Assembly (NCBI RefSeq): GCF_036227405.1
Contig: NZ_CP109473.1
Span: forward strand, 4,154,001-4,218,000
Reading direction: 5' to 3'
DNA length: 64,000 nucleotides
Source of the DNA: Streptomyces sp. NBC_01460
GTDB lineage: Bacteria; Actinomycetota; Actinomycetes; Streptomycetales; Streptomycetaceae
The notes under the pieces are model-generated. The model was not told where the DNA came from, made no database searches, and saw only the letters and a list, made by a program, of their open reading frames with translations. A program made the position numbers and the translations under genes. Shown piece by piece: positions 1 to 7,529 of the stretch (the stretch's first letter is position 1; each line of letters starts with the position of its first letter).

Positions 1-62
1 GCCGGCCGGCGGGGGAGAAGCGCTGAGCGGGCCTGCGAGGGGCGGCCCCGCCCGGTCCGGCA

Positions 63-76
63 GGGACTTTGGTCCC
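63..76. promoter_or_regulatory. DosR/DevR-like palindromic box
   Basis: The sequence GGGACTTTGGTCCC has perfect GGGAC/GTCCC arms around TTTG. It differs at one core position from the DosR (DevR) consensus core GGGACTWWAGTCCC as I remember it. It lies about 60 bases before the start of the PPOX-fold gene, a usual position for this activator in hypoxia or nitric-oxide regulons. The match is seen directly; the function is inferred from motif and distance. Confidence 0.5.
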
Positions 77-135
77 GGCCCGTCGGGGGCGGCGGACCCT
101 TACACGGCTCCTACGCGTGTCGGAGAGTGGGACGC

Positions 136-630
136 ATGCTCTCCTCCCGCCCCTCCGACACCGGAACCGTGACAGGCTCCGGCACCCCGGCCTCCTCCGC
201 AGCGGAGAAGCTCCGCGCGATCGAACTGCTCGGCAGCGTCCGCTACGGCCGGCTGGCCATGAGTGTCCGGGCCCTGCCCTTCCTGGCCGTGGCCCGGCAC
301 CTGGTGATCGAGGGCAGCGTGGTCCTGCGGATGCACCGGGGGCTCGGCTTCCACGAGTCCTGCGACGGGAGCGTCATCGCCTACGGGGCGGACAACTTCA
401 ACGCCCCGGCGCCCGAGGGCGGGGAGGACCTCTGGTCGGTGCAGTTCACCGGCCCCGTCGAGCGCGTGCATCCGGCCTCCGACCAGCGCGAGCGCTTCGG
501 GACCGGCCCCTCCGACGTGAACGGCGAACACTTCGATCCGGTCTACCTCAGGCTCGATCCGCACCTCGCCCATATGCACACTCTGACCTTCGACGCAAGT
601 CCGTCAGGCCGGACACGCAGCGTCACCTAA
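136..630 (+). CDS. Pyridoxamine 5'-phosphate oxidase-family (split-barrel FMN) protein
   Basis: A 164-residue protein. The stretch from LRAIELLGSVRYGRLA to LPFLAVARHLVIEGSVVLR is the usual start of small PPOX-like split beta-barrel proteins, which bind FMN, F420 or haem. The C-terminal part carries DLWSVQFTGPVERV, a typical strand pair of the barrel. ATG 136 is chosen over GTG 127 because GGAGAG at 122-127 gives 8-base spacing. True pyridoxine oxidases are longer, so vitamin B6 synthesis is unlikely; a stress-related flavin or F420 protein is more probable. A DosR-like box lies upstream. The next gene starts one base after the stop codon, so the two are probably co-transcribed. Confidence 0.8.
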   Translation: MLSSRPSDTGTVTGSGTPASSAAEKLRAIELLGSVRYGRLAMSVRALPFLAVARHLVIEGSVVLRMHRGLGFHESCDGSVIAYGADNFNAPAPEGGEDLWSVQFTGPVERVHPASDQRERFGTGPSDVNGEHFDPVYLRLDPHLAHMHTLTFDASPSGRTRSVT

Positions 631-631
631 C

Positions 632-1693
632 ATGTGGCGAGTGCTGCGCTCATCTGTGACCCTTCCGCCTGTCCCTCCGGTCGGCGAGGTCCTGCGCCGC
701 TACCCCGACGCCGGTGAGCCCCTGGCCTGCGAACCTCTCAGCAAGGGCCTGCTCAACCACGGCTACCGCGTGTCCACCACCCGGGGCTCGTACTTCCTCA
801 AACACCACCTCGACAAGCACCACCTCGACGACGCCTCCGGTGATCACGCCACGATCGTCCGGCAGCACCGGGCGACCCAGCAGCTGCACTCCCTCGGCGT
901 GCCGGTGGCCCCTCCCCTCGCGGACACACACGGTGACACGGTCACGGTGATCGAGGGCGAGCACTACGCCCTGCACCGGTGGGTGGACGGCCTCCACCGT
1001 GACGGCGCGCAGCTGACGACCGCCCAGTCGCGCAGGCTCGGGGCGCTCCTCGGGGCCGTACACATGGGCCTGGAACAGGTCATGGAGGCGGACCCGCCGC
1101 CTCCGGCACGGGGCCAGGGCACGAGCCCCGACCCCGCCGACACGTTCACGCTGATCGACGAGCTGCTGACGGCCGCGCGGCGCCCGGGCCCGCGGGACGC
1201 CTTCGACGAGCTCGCCGTCCACCGCCTCGTCGAACGCCGCGCCCTGCTGGAGCGGCACGCCGACCGCCGGCCGCCGACGCCCGAGGGTTCCGCCAGGGGA
1301 TGGGTGCACGGTGACTTCCACCCGCTGAACCTGCTCTACCGGGGTGCCGACCCGGTGGCGATCGTGGACTGGGACCGGCTCGGCGTGCAGCCGCGCGCGG
1401 AGGAGGCCGTACGCGCCGCGGCGATCTTCTTCGTCCGGCCGGACGGGGAGCTGGCACTGGAGAAGGTGCGGGCGTACGCCCGCGCGTACCGGCGTGCTGC
1501 GGGCGCCGGGGCGGCCGAGCTGGCGGCCGCGGTGCACCGGGTGTGGTGGGAACGCCTCAACGACTTCTGGATACTTCGCTGGCGCTACCGCCTCCACGAC
1601 CGCAGGGCCGACCCGCAGTTCCCTGCGGTGTCGGCCCTGGCGGTGTGGTGGACACGCGAGTACGAGGCGGTGGACGAGGCCTTCACGGGGTGA
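632..1693 (+). CDS. APH-family phosphotransferase (choline/aminoglycoside kinase fold)
   Basis: A 353-residue cytoplasmic kinase-fold protein. Visible motifs are the catalytic loop HGDFHPLNLL (residues 226-235) and the metal-binding IVDWD (244-248), which define the APH/choline kinase/HSK2-like family. The N-terminal lobe contains the ATP-lysine region SYFLKHH (53-59). The substrate cannot be told from sequence; homoserine, choline, sugars or drugs are all used by relatives, and nothing nearby suggests antibiotic resistance. The ATG directly follows the TAA of the PPOX gene; in-frame GTGs at 641 and 656 are alternative starts. Confidence 0.8.
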   Translation: MWRVLRSSVTLPPVPPVGEVLRRYPDAGEPLACEPLSKGLLNHGYRVSTTRGSYFLKHHLDKHHLDDASGDHATIVRQHRATQQLHSLGVPVAPPLADTHGDTVTVIEGEHYALHRWVDGLHRDGAQLTTAQSRRLGALLGAVHMGLEQVMEADPPPPARGQGTSPDPADTFTLIDELLTAARRPGPRDAFDELAVHRLVERRALLERHADRRPPTPEGSARGWVHGDFHPLNLLYRGADPVAIVDWDRLGVQPRAEEAVRAAAIFFVRPDGELALEKVRAYARAYRRAAGAGAAELAAAVHRVWWERLNDFWILRWRYRLHDRRADPQFPAVSALAVWWTREYEAVDEAFTG

Positions 1694-1747
1694 GGACGCT
1701 CGCCACCTCGCGGTGAGCGGGGCCCTCGTCCCGTGTGCCCGCCGTCG

Positions 1748-3349
1748 TCACTCCCCGGTGGTGGTGCCCGCCGTTCCCGCGGCGGCACCCGCCGCGGTAC
1801 CGGCCGGGGTCCCTGCCGTGGTGCCCTCCGTCGTCGTACCCGCGTCGTCGCCGGTGCCGCCGTCATCGGTGCCGCCGTCCGCGGCACCACCGTCGTCACC
1901 CGTGCCGCCGTCCGTCGTCGTGCTGCCGCCGTCGCTCGTACCCGGGTCAGGTGACGTGGGCGTCACCGTCGGCTTCTCCGTCGGCTCCGTCGGTTCGTTC
2001 GTCGGAGTCCACGTCGGCTCCTTCGTCTCCCACGTCTGGCCGCCCGAGGAGCTGTCCGGCTCCTCGGTCTCCTCCGTCTCCTCGTCCGTGGGCTCCGCCG
2101 AGGAAGGGGTCGACGAAGGGGAGACCGAGGTGGAGGGCGACGTCGGGGACTTCTTTTTGCCGCTGTCGTCCGCCGCGTTGAGGGCGAACGCGACACCCGC
2201 GCCGATCGCGATCAGCGCGAGCAGGACGAACAGCCACATCTTGCCGCGGCCGCCGCCGTTGTGATGGCCGCCGGCGTACGCCCCGTCGTCCGGGTTCATG
2301 GGCGGCAGGATCGGGCCCTGCGAGGTGTCCCCGTGCGTGGGGTACCCCATGGCCGCCGTGCCCCCGCCCATGCCCATCGCCGCCGTGTGGCCGGCGTCGT
2401 GCGCGTTGACCGGGCCGGTGTTCCACGTGCCCGTGTGCCCGCCCTGGACCTGCAGCATCTGCAGGCTGTACTGGACGAGGCCGCGCATCTCCTCGGCGCT
2501 CTGGAACCGGTCGTCCGGGTCCTTCGCCAGGGACCGCATGACGAGCCCGTCCAGCTCCGGCGGGACGGATCCGGCCGTCCGGGAGGGCGGGACCGGCATG
2601 TCCTGGACGTGCTGGTAGACCACCGAGAGGGGGGTCTCACCCGTGAACGGGGGCCGCAGGGCGAGCAGTTCGTAGAGCAGGCAGCCGGTGGCGTACAGGT
2701 CGGAGCGGTGGTCGACCGCCTTGCCGAGCGCCTGCTCCGGGGAGAGGTACTGGGGCGTGCCCATGACCATGCCGGTCTGGGTCATCGTCGACTGGGCGCC
2801 GTGCAGCGCGCGGGCGATGCCGAAGTCCATCACCTTGACCGCGCCGGAGTGCGTGATGATCACGTTCGCCGGCTTGATGTCACGGTGCACGATGCCGTGC
2901 TGGTGGGAGTAGGCCAGGGCCTCCAGGACGCCCGAGACGATGATCAGCGCCTGCTCGGGGGGCGGCGCCTCCGCCTCGAGCAGCAGGTCGCGGATGGTGT
3001 TGCCCTCGACGAGCTCCATCACGATGTACGGGACGGTCGACCCGCCCACGACGTCCTCACCGGAGTCGTACACGGCGACGATCGCGTGGTGGTTCAGCCC
3101 CGCGACCGACTGTGCCTCTCGCGTGAAGCGGGCCTTGGAGACCGGGTCCTCGGCAAGGTCGGAACGGAGCAGTTTCACCGCCACCGTGCGTCCCAGACGG
3201 ACGTCCTCCGCGGCGTAGACCTCGGCCATGCCGCCGCGGCCGAGCCGGTGGGTCATGCGGTAACGGCCGTCTCCGACCACACCGCCGACACCCCAGGAGT
3301 CGGTGCCATCCGAAACTCCGCCGCCGTTTGCTTCGGATTCGGGTGCCAT
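1748..3349 (-). CDS. Transmembrane Ser/Thr protein kinase without PASTA domains
   Basis: A 533-residue PknB-type receptor kinase. The kinase domain spans residues about 30-295: glycine loop LGRGGMAEVY, ATP lysine K59 in VAVK, catalytic HRDIKPAN (155-162), DFG (175-177) and the activation segment ending in GTPQYLSPEQ. A linker with GMGGG repeats follows, then one membrane helix (about 371-390). The outside part (391-533) is low-complexity Ser/Thr/Pro/Glu/Gly and has no PASTA or other sensor fold, so it may span or bind cell wall. It is divergent from another kinase gene, an arrangement I recall as conserved in streptomycetes (SCO3820/SCO3821). Targets are unknown. Confidence 0.92.
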   Translation of the reverse strand: MAPESEANGGGVSDGTDSWGVGGVVGDGRYRMTHRLGRGGMAEVYAAEDVRLGRTVAVKLLRSDLAEDPVSKARFTREAQSVAGLNHHAIVAVYDSGEDVVGGSTVPYIVMELVEGNTIRDLLLEAEAPPPEQALIIVSGVLEALAYSHQHGIVHRDIKPANVIITHSGAVKVMDFGIARALHGAQSTMTQTGMVMGTPQYLSPEQALGKAVDHRSDLYATGCLLYELLALRPPFTGETPLSVVYQHVQDMPVPPSRTAGSVPPELDGLVMRSLAKDPDDRFQSAEEMRGLVQYSLQMLQVQGGHTGTWNTGPVNAHDAGHTAAMGMGGGTAAMGYPTHGDTSQGPILPPMNPDDGAYAGGHHNGGGRGKMWLFVLLALIAIGAGVAFALNAADDSGKKKSPTSPSTSVSPSSTPSSAEPTDEETEETEEPDSSSGGQTWETKEPTWTPTNEPTEPTEKPTVTPTSPDPGTSDGGSTTTDGGTGDDGGAADGGTDDGGTGDDAGTTTEGTTAGTPAGTAAGAAAGTAGTTTGE

Positions 3350-3643
3350 CAGTCCTCGCCGTCGTTTCTGTCCGCGCGTCCGCGGGTTCTCACGGTGCCT
3401 TGCTGCATTGCCACGTCACGCTACAGGCTCTGCCCGACACACCGGTTTCCAGAGTGACGGGCCATCCAATCGGCTCGCGCGCCGTCCGCGCAAATTCCAT
3501 GCGCTTCCTGTAACGCTTCCGAGACGCTTCTTGTGCGTAGGGTCACGGAACGGGCACCCGGCTTGACGTGTCGTACCCCTCGGGCAGACTTGGCCCGTCA
3601 TAAGGATGATCGCGTCCGTCGGGCGCCGAGGGGGATGCAAGTC
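3350..3643. promoter_or_regulatory. Divergent promoter region between two kinase genes
   Basis: This 294-base stretch separates the two kinases and carries no gene. For the rightward kinase there is a good vegetative promoter, TTGACG (3563-3568), 16 bases, then CAGACT (3585-3590), which would start transcription about 45 bases before the ATG. For the leftward gene only a weak TAGCGT-like -10 is visible near 3420. No palindromic operator stands out. Confidence 0.55.
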
Positions 3644-5269
3644 ATGAGCCACGACGGCGCACAGGGGCGCTACGCGGGCGGTTCCGTGGCCGGCGGCCGC
3701 TACCAGCTGCGCGACCTGCTCGGCGAGGGCGGCATGGCGTCCGTCTACCTCGCGTACGACTCCGCCCTCGACCGCCAGGTCGCCATCAAGACGCTGCACA
3801 CCGAGCTGGGGCGCGAGCAGTCCTTCCGCGAGCGCTTCCGGCGCGAGGCGCAGGCCGTCGCCAAGCTCCAGCACACCAACATCGTCTCGGTGTTCGACAC
3901 GGGCGAGGACGAGCTCGGCGGCGCGCTGATGCCGTACATCGTCATGGAGTACGTCGAGGGGCAGCCGCTCGGCTCCGTGCTCCAGTCGGACATCCAGCAG
4001 TACGGCGCGATGCCGGCCGAGAAGGCGCTCAAGGTCACGGCCGATGTGCTCGCCGCCCTGGAGACCAGCCACGAGATGGGCCTGGTCCACCGCGACATCA
4101 AGCCCGGCAACGTGATGATGACCAGGCGCGGCGTCGTCAAGGTCATGGACTTCGGCATCGCCCGGGCCATGCAGTCGGGCGTCACCTCGATGACGCAGAC
4201 CGGCATGGTCGTCGGCACACCGCAGTACCTCTCGCCCGAGCAGGCGCTCGGCCGCGGCGTCGACGCGCGGTCCGACCTGTACTCGGTCGGCATCATGCTC
4301 TTCCAGCTGCTCACGGGACGCATCCCGTTCGACGCGGACTCGCCCCTGGCCATCGCGTACGCGCACGTGCAGGAGGAGCCGGTCGCCCCCTCGACCATCA
4401 ACCGGTCGATCACCCCCGCGATGGACGCCCTCGTCGCCCGCGCGCTGAAAAAGAACCCGAACGAGCGCTTCCCGAGCGCCGCCGCGATGCAGGACGAGAT
4501 CGCGCGCGTTCTCGGCGCGAGCACCACCTCGGGCGCCCCCGTGATCGTCAGCGGGAGCTCCCCGGCGAACAGCGGCTCGGGCGTCGGGTCGGCGGTCTTC
4601 CCGCCCGTCGACCAGGCCACACCGGCACCGCACAGCGTGCAGACGCCGTATCAGCCGCACCCCCACCAGCAGCACCAGCCCGGCCCCTACGGCGCCCCGA
4701 CCCCGGCTCCCACGCCCGGCTACGGCTACCCGCAGGCCGCACAGCCGTACGGCACCCCGGGACCCCTGGGACACCGGACACCGCCGCCGTACACCATGTC
4801 CCCGCAGACGTCGCCGGGGTCCGGCGGCAGCGGCTCCAAGTCGAACATGCCCGTCGTGATCGGGGCGATCGTGGTCGCGCTGGTCGCGATCGGCGGCCTG
4901 GTCACCTTCCTGAGCATGCAGGACGACGAGTCCGGCAAGGGTGGCGATCCCAGCTCCAGCGAGTCCGCCGTGGCCGGGGAGCACAAGCCCCCGGAGCGGA
5001 ACCGGACGATGGACGAGGAGGACTGCACCGACCCCATGGAGGACTCGGACGACCCGGCGAAGGTCCAGGCGCCGAACTTCGTCTACAAGGACATCCGCTC
5101 CGCGAAGGCGTGCGCCCAGGCCGCAGGCTGGACGATCAAGGAGATCAAGGTGGAGGGCAACACCTACGCCGAGGACCAGGTCATCGACCAGTTCCCGACG
5201 ACGGGCACGGCCGTGCCCGAGCGGGGCGCCCACTTCGAGCTGCGGATCGCGACGGGCGACCCTGCCTGA
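3644..5269 (+). CDS. Transmembrane Ser/Thr protein kinase with one PASTA-like domain
   Basis: A 541-residue receptor kinase. The kinase domain (about 20-290) has LGEGGMASVY, K49 in VAIK, HRDIKPGN (149-156), DFG (169-171) and activation segment TSMTQTGMVVGTPQYLSPEQ. A Pro/Gln/Tyr-rich linker leads to one membrane helix (about 403-425). The outside end (about 475-537, from APNFVYKDIRSAK to ELRIATG) resembles a single PASTA unit and holds two cysteines (461 and 490) that could form a disulfide. PknB in this window has four PASTA units, so this is a paralogue with a shorter sensor. ATG 3644 is preferred to ATG 3635 because GAGGGGG is spaced correctly for it. Confidence 0.9.
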   Translation: MSHDGAQGRYAGGSVAGGRYQLRDLLGEGGMASVYLAYDSALDRQVAIKTLHTELGREQSFRERFRREAQAVAKLQHTNIVSVFDTGEDELGGALMPYIVMEYVEGQPLGSVLQSDIQQYGAMPAEKALKVTADVLAALETSHEMGLVHRDIKPGNVMMTRRGVVKVMDFGIARAMQSGVTSMTQTGMVVGTPQYLSPEQALGRGVDARSDLYSVGIMLFQLLTGRIPFDADSPLAIAYAHVQEEPVAPSTINRSITPAMDALVARALKKNPNERFPSAAAMQDEIARVLGASTTSGAPVIVSGSSPANSGSGVGSAVFPPVDQATPAPHSVQTPYQPHPHQQHQPGPYGAPTPAPTPGYGYPQAAQPYGTPGPLGHRTPPPYTMSPQTSPGSGGSGSKSNMPVVIGAIVVALVAIGGLVTFLSMQDDESGKGGDPSSSESAVAGEHKPPERNRTMDEEDCTDPMEDSDDPAKVQAPNFVYKDIRSAKACAQAAGWTIKEIKVEGNTYAEDQVIDQFPTTGTAVPERGAHFELRIATGDPA

Positions 5270-5286
5270 CCGGCACCCTCTTCCGG

Positions 5287-5326
5287 TTCGCCCTGCGGTG
5301 ACGTCCTTCGCCCTGCGGTGACGTCC
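5287..5326. repeat. Perfect 20-bp tandem duplication
   Basis: TTCGCCCTGCGGTGACGTCC occurs twice head to tail, just after the PASTA kinase gene. It codes for nothing. The rest of the gap to 5453 holds further partial copies of GGTGACGTTCGGG-like sequence but no clear terminator. Confidence 0.85.
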
Positions 5327-5453
5327 TGCGGCTTCCGCCGGGTGTCACCGCCGGTCGCGTGCGGGCCGGCGTGCGACCGCACGTGGCGTTCGGCATGCGG
5401 CCGCCGGTGACGTTCGGGATGCCGGACATTTCGGTGCGTGTGACGCTGATCCC

Positions 5454-6011
5454 ATGCCTCGAGGACTCACGGCTTCACGGTCGTCACGGTGCGTCGCCTG
5501 CCTGGTGACGGCGGTCGGCGTGGCGCTCGGGCCCTCCTCCTGGGCCCACGACGCAGGGGCCGATGCCCGGGCTCACGGCTGGGCCGGCGGCGACCACGGG
5601 GCCGCCTCGTCCCGTACGGGGCACCTGGCGCACGCGAAGCCCTCTTCCTCACCCTCGCCTTCCTCGTCGCCTTCGAGCAGCCCCGGCTCCGCCCAGGAGT
5701 CACCTCTGGCCGGGCGGCAGGCAGCGGAGGGGCGGGCACGGCCGGGCAGGGCCCTCTCCCCCCTGGAGGCCGCGGAGTCCGAGGCCGCGGCGGACGCGAT
5801 GCCGCCGGATCCGGACACCGTCGGGGTTCCGGCGTTCACGCCGCCGCCCGGGGCGTTCCCGGAGCCCGGGGAGACCGAACGGCGGCGGCAGCGACAGGCA
5901 CTGGACGAGCCGGCTCTGCGGCAGGTGCGGGACGTCTCGCTCGGCACCGGAATCGCCATGGTGGGGCTGGGCCTGGCGTTCCTGGCGTTCCGTATGCGCC
6001 GCACCGGCTGA
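5454..6011 (+). CDS. Secreted, C-terminally membrane-anchored protein of unknown function
   Basis: A 185-residue protein that I do not recognise as a family. It has an N-terminal signal-like helix (CVACLVTAVGVALG, about 13-26), a His/Ala-rich start to the mature part (WAHDAGADARAHGWAGGDHG), a Ser/Pro linker (SSSPSPSSSPSSSP), a charged middle (QRQALDEPALRQVRDVS) and a C-terminal membrane helix (about 159-178) followed by RMRR. This order suggests an exported protein anchored with a short cytoplasmic tail. GC pattern and codon use look genuine. It could share a transcript with the kinase upstream, but the 184-base gap with repeats argues against tight coupling. Confidence 0.65.
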   Translation: MPRGLTASRSSRCVACLVTAVGVALGPSSWAHDAGADARAHGWAGGDHGAASSRTGHLAHAKPSSSPSPSSSPSSSPGSAQESPLAGRQAAEGRARPGRALSPLEAAESEAAADAMPPDPDTVGVPAFTPPPGAFPEPGETERRRQRQALDEPALRQVRDVSLGTGIAMVGLGLAFLAFRMRRTG

Positions 6012-6046
6012 CGCCCACCCCGTCGCAGCGCTCCGGCCGGGGACAC

Positions 6047-6086
6047 TTGCGGGCAGCGGCATACCGGGTATACATACTCAGTATGT
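6047..6086 (+). promoter_or_regulatory. PadR promoter and operator covering the start codon
   Basis: ACATACT-C-AGTATGT (6072-6086) is a perfect inverted repeat with 7-base arms. The arm on the right contains the ATG of the padR gene (6083). ATACCGGGTAT (6061-6071) is a second small palindrome beside it. TTGCGG (6047-6052) and TATACA (6069-6074), 16 bases apart, make a plausible promoter that would give a leaderless or nearly leaderless mRNA. Binding of PadR here would block its own transcription. Confidence 0.6.
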
Positions 6087-6694
6087 CGATCCGTCACGGG
6101 CTGCTGGCCCTCCTGGAGCGGGGGCCGCGGTACGGCTCCCGGCTCCGCACCGAATTCGAGTCCCGCACGGGCTCCACCTGGCCGCTGAACATCGGTCAGG
6201 TCTACACGACCCTCAGCCGCCTGGAACGCGACGGCATGGTCACCCAGGACGGCGAGGACGACGCGGGCCACGCGCTCTACGCGATCACCGAGGACGGACG
6301 CGGCGAGCTGAGGAGCTGGTTCGGGACTCCCGTCGACCGCAGCAACCCTCCCCGCGACGAGCTGGCGATCAAGCTGGCGATGGCGGTCGGCGCACCCGGG
6401 GTCGACATCCGCGCCGTCATCCAGTCCCAGCGGAGCCACACGTTGAAGGCGATGCAGGACTACACCCGGCTGAAGGCCCAGGCTCTCGCCGACGTACCGG
6501 CCGACCGTGACGACGTCGCCTGGCTCCTCGTGGTGGAGCAGCTGATCTTCCAGGCCGAGGCGGAGGCCCGCTGGCTGGACCACTGCGAGTCCCGCCTCGT
6601 GCGCCTCGCCGCGGCCGCCGCGACCGAGCCCGCCGCCTCCACGGGCCGGGAGGGCACGCGGTCCGCCGCCTCGCGTCCGTCCACCCGCCGCTGA
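6083..6694 (+). CDS. PadR-family transcriptional regulator
   Basis: A 203-residue regulator. The N-terminal winged helix is clear: ISRHGLLALLERGPRYGSRL-type helix, TWPLNIGQVYTTLSRLERDG (recognition helix) and the wing HALYAITEDGRGEL. The C-terminal half (about 100-175) is the helical dimer and effector region of longer PadR proteins, ending in a disordered Ser/Arg tail. A palindrome over the start codon suggests autorepression. It sits directly before an ABC transporter operon, a common pairing in which PadR represses an exporter until an effector appears. Confidence 0.9.
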   Translation: MSIRHGLLALLERGPRYGSRLRTEFESRTGSTWPLNIGQVYTTLSRLERDGMVTQDGEDDAGHALYAITEDGRGELRSWFGTPVDRSNPPRDELAIKLAMAVGAPGVDIRAVIQSQRSHTLKAMQDYTRLKAQALADVPADRDDVAWLLVVEQLIFQAEAEARWLDHCESRLVRLAAAAATEPAASTGREGTRSAASRPSTRR

Positions 6695-6764
6695 CCCATG
6701 TCGAGCCCCGCCGCTCCGGGCGTGGCTCGTCCCGTCCACCGTTCTCAGGGGGGAACAGCTCATC

Positions 6765-7529
6765 ATGTCCTCGTCCTTTCCCGCACCGTCGCACGGCCTC
6801 CCCGTGGACGCCCCCGTCCTCGAGCTGAGGGACCTGACCCGCACCCACGGCTCCGGTATCGCCGAGGTGCACGCCCTGCGTGGCATCAGCCTGTCCGTCC
6901 ACACCGGTGAGCTCGTCGCCGTGATGGGCCCCTCCGGCTCGGGCAAGTCCACGCTCCTGACGCTGGCGGGCGGCCTCGACACCGCGACCGGCGGCCAGGT
7001 CGTCATCGAGGGCCAGGACATCTCCACGCTCGGCCGCAAGGGCCTCGCCCGTCTGCGCCGGCGCAGCGTCGGCTACGTCTTCCAGGACTACAACCTGATC
7101 CCCGCCCTCACCGCGGCGGAGAACATCGCCCTGCCGCGCGAGCTCGACGGCGTCTCCGTACGCAAGGCCCGCAAGGAGGCCATGGCCTCCCTGGAGGAGA
7201 TGCACCTCGCTGACGTCGCCGACCGCTTCCCGGACGAGATGTCCGGTGGCCAGCAGCAGCGCGTCGCCATCGCCCGCGCCCTCGTGGGCGACCGCCGCCT
7301 CGTGCTCGCCGACGAACCGACCGGAGCGCTCGACTCGGAGACGGGCGAAGCCGTGCTCGCCCTGCTCCGGAACCGCTGCGACCAGGGCGCCGCCGGCGTG
7401 ATGGTGACGCACGAACCCCGGTACGCGGCCTGGGCGGACCGGGTGGTCTTCCTCCGGGACGGGTCGATCGTGGACCAGACGGTGGCCACCTCCGCCGAAT
7501 CCCTGCTCGCCGCCGAAGGTGCCGAGTGA
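6765..7529 (+). CDS. ABC transporter ATP-binding protein (MacB/LolD type)
   Basis: A 254-residue ATPase. Walker A GPSGSGKS (55-62), Q-loop QDYN, signature MSGGQ (159-163) and Walker B LVLADEP (179-185) are all intact. FtsX-type mechanotransmission or peptide-export systems use this class. It overlaps the downstream permease by four bases (GTGA), so the pair is translationally coupled. With the upstream PadR regulator this looks like a stress-induced or antimicrobial-detoxifying system; the substrate is not indicated. Confidence 0.93.
   Translation: MSSSFPAPSHGLPVDAPVLELRDLTRTHGSGIAEVHALRGISLSVHTGELVAVMGPSGSGKSTLLTLAGGLDTATGGQVVIEGQDISTLGRKGLARLRRRSVGYVFQDYNLIPALTAAENIALPRELDGVSVRKARKEAMASLEEMHLADVADRFPDEMSGGQQQRVAIARALVGDRRLVLADEPTGALDSETGEAVLALLRNRCDQGAAGVMVTHEPRYAAWADRVVFLRDGSIVDQTVATSAESLLAAEGAE

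Noticed and set aside
1..26. C-terminus of a gene entering from the left
   Set aside because: One frame ends in TGA at 24-26, but eight codons are not enough to call a gene.
3416..5233. Long open frame antisense to the PASTA kinase gene
   Set aside because: Composition is Arg/Gly/His/Val-rich nonsense typical of high-GC antisense frames; the opposite strand encodes a complete kinase.
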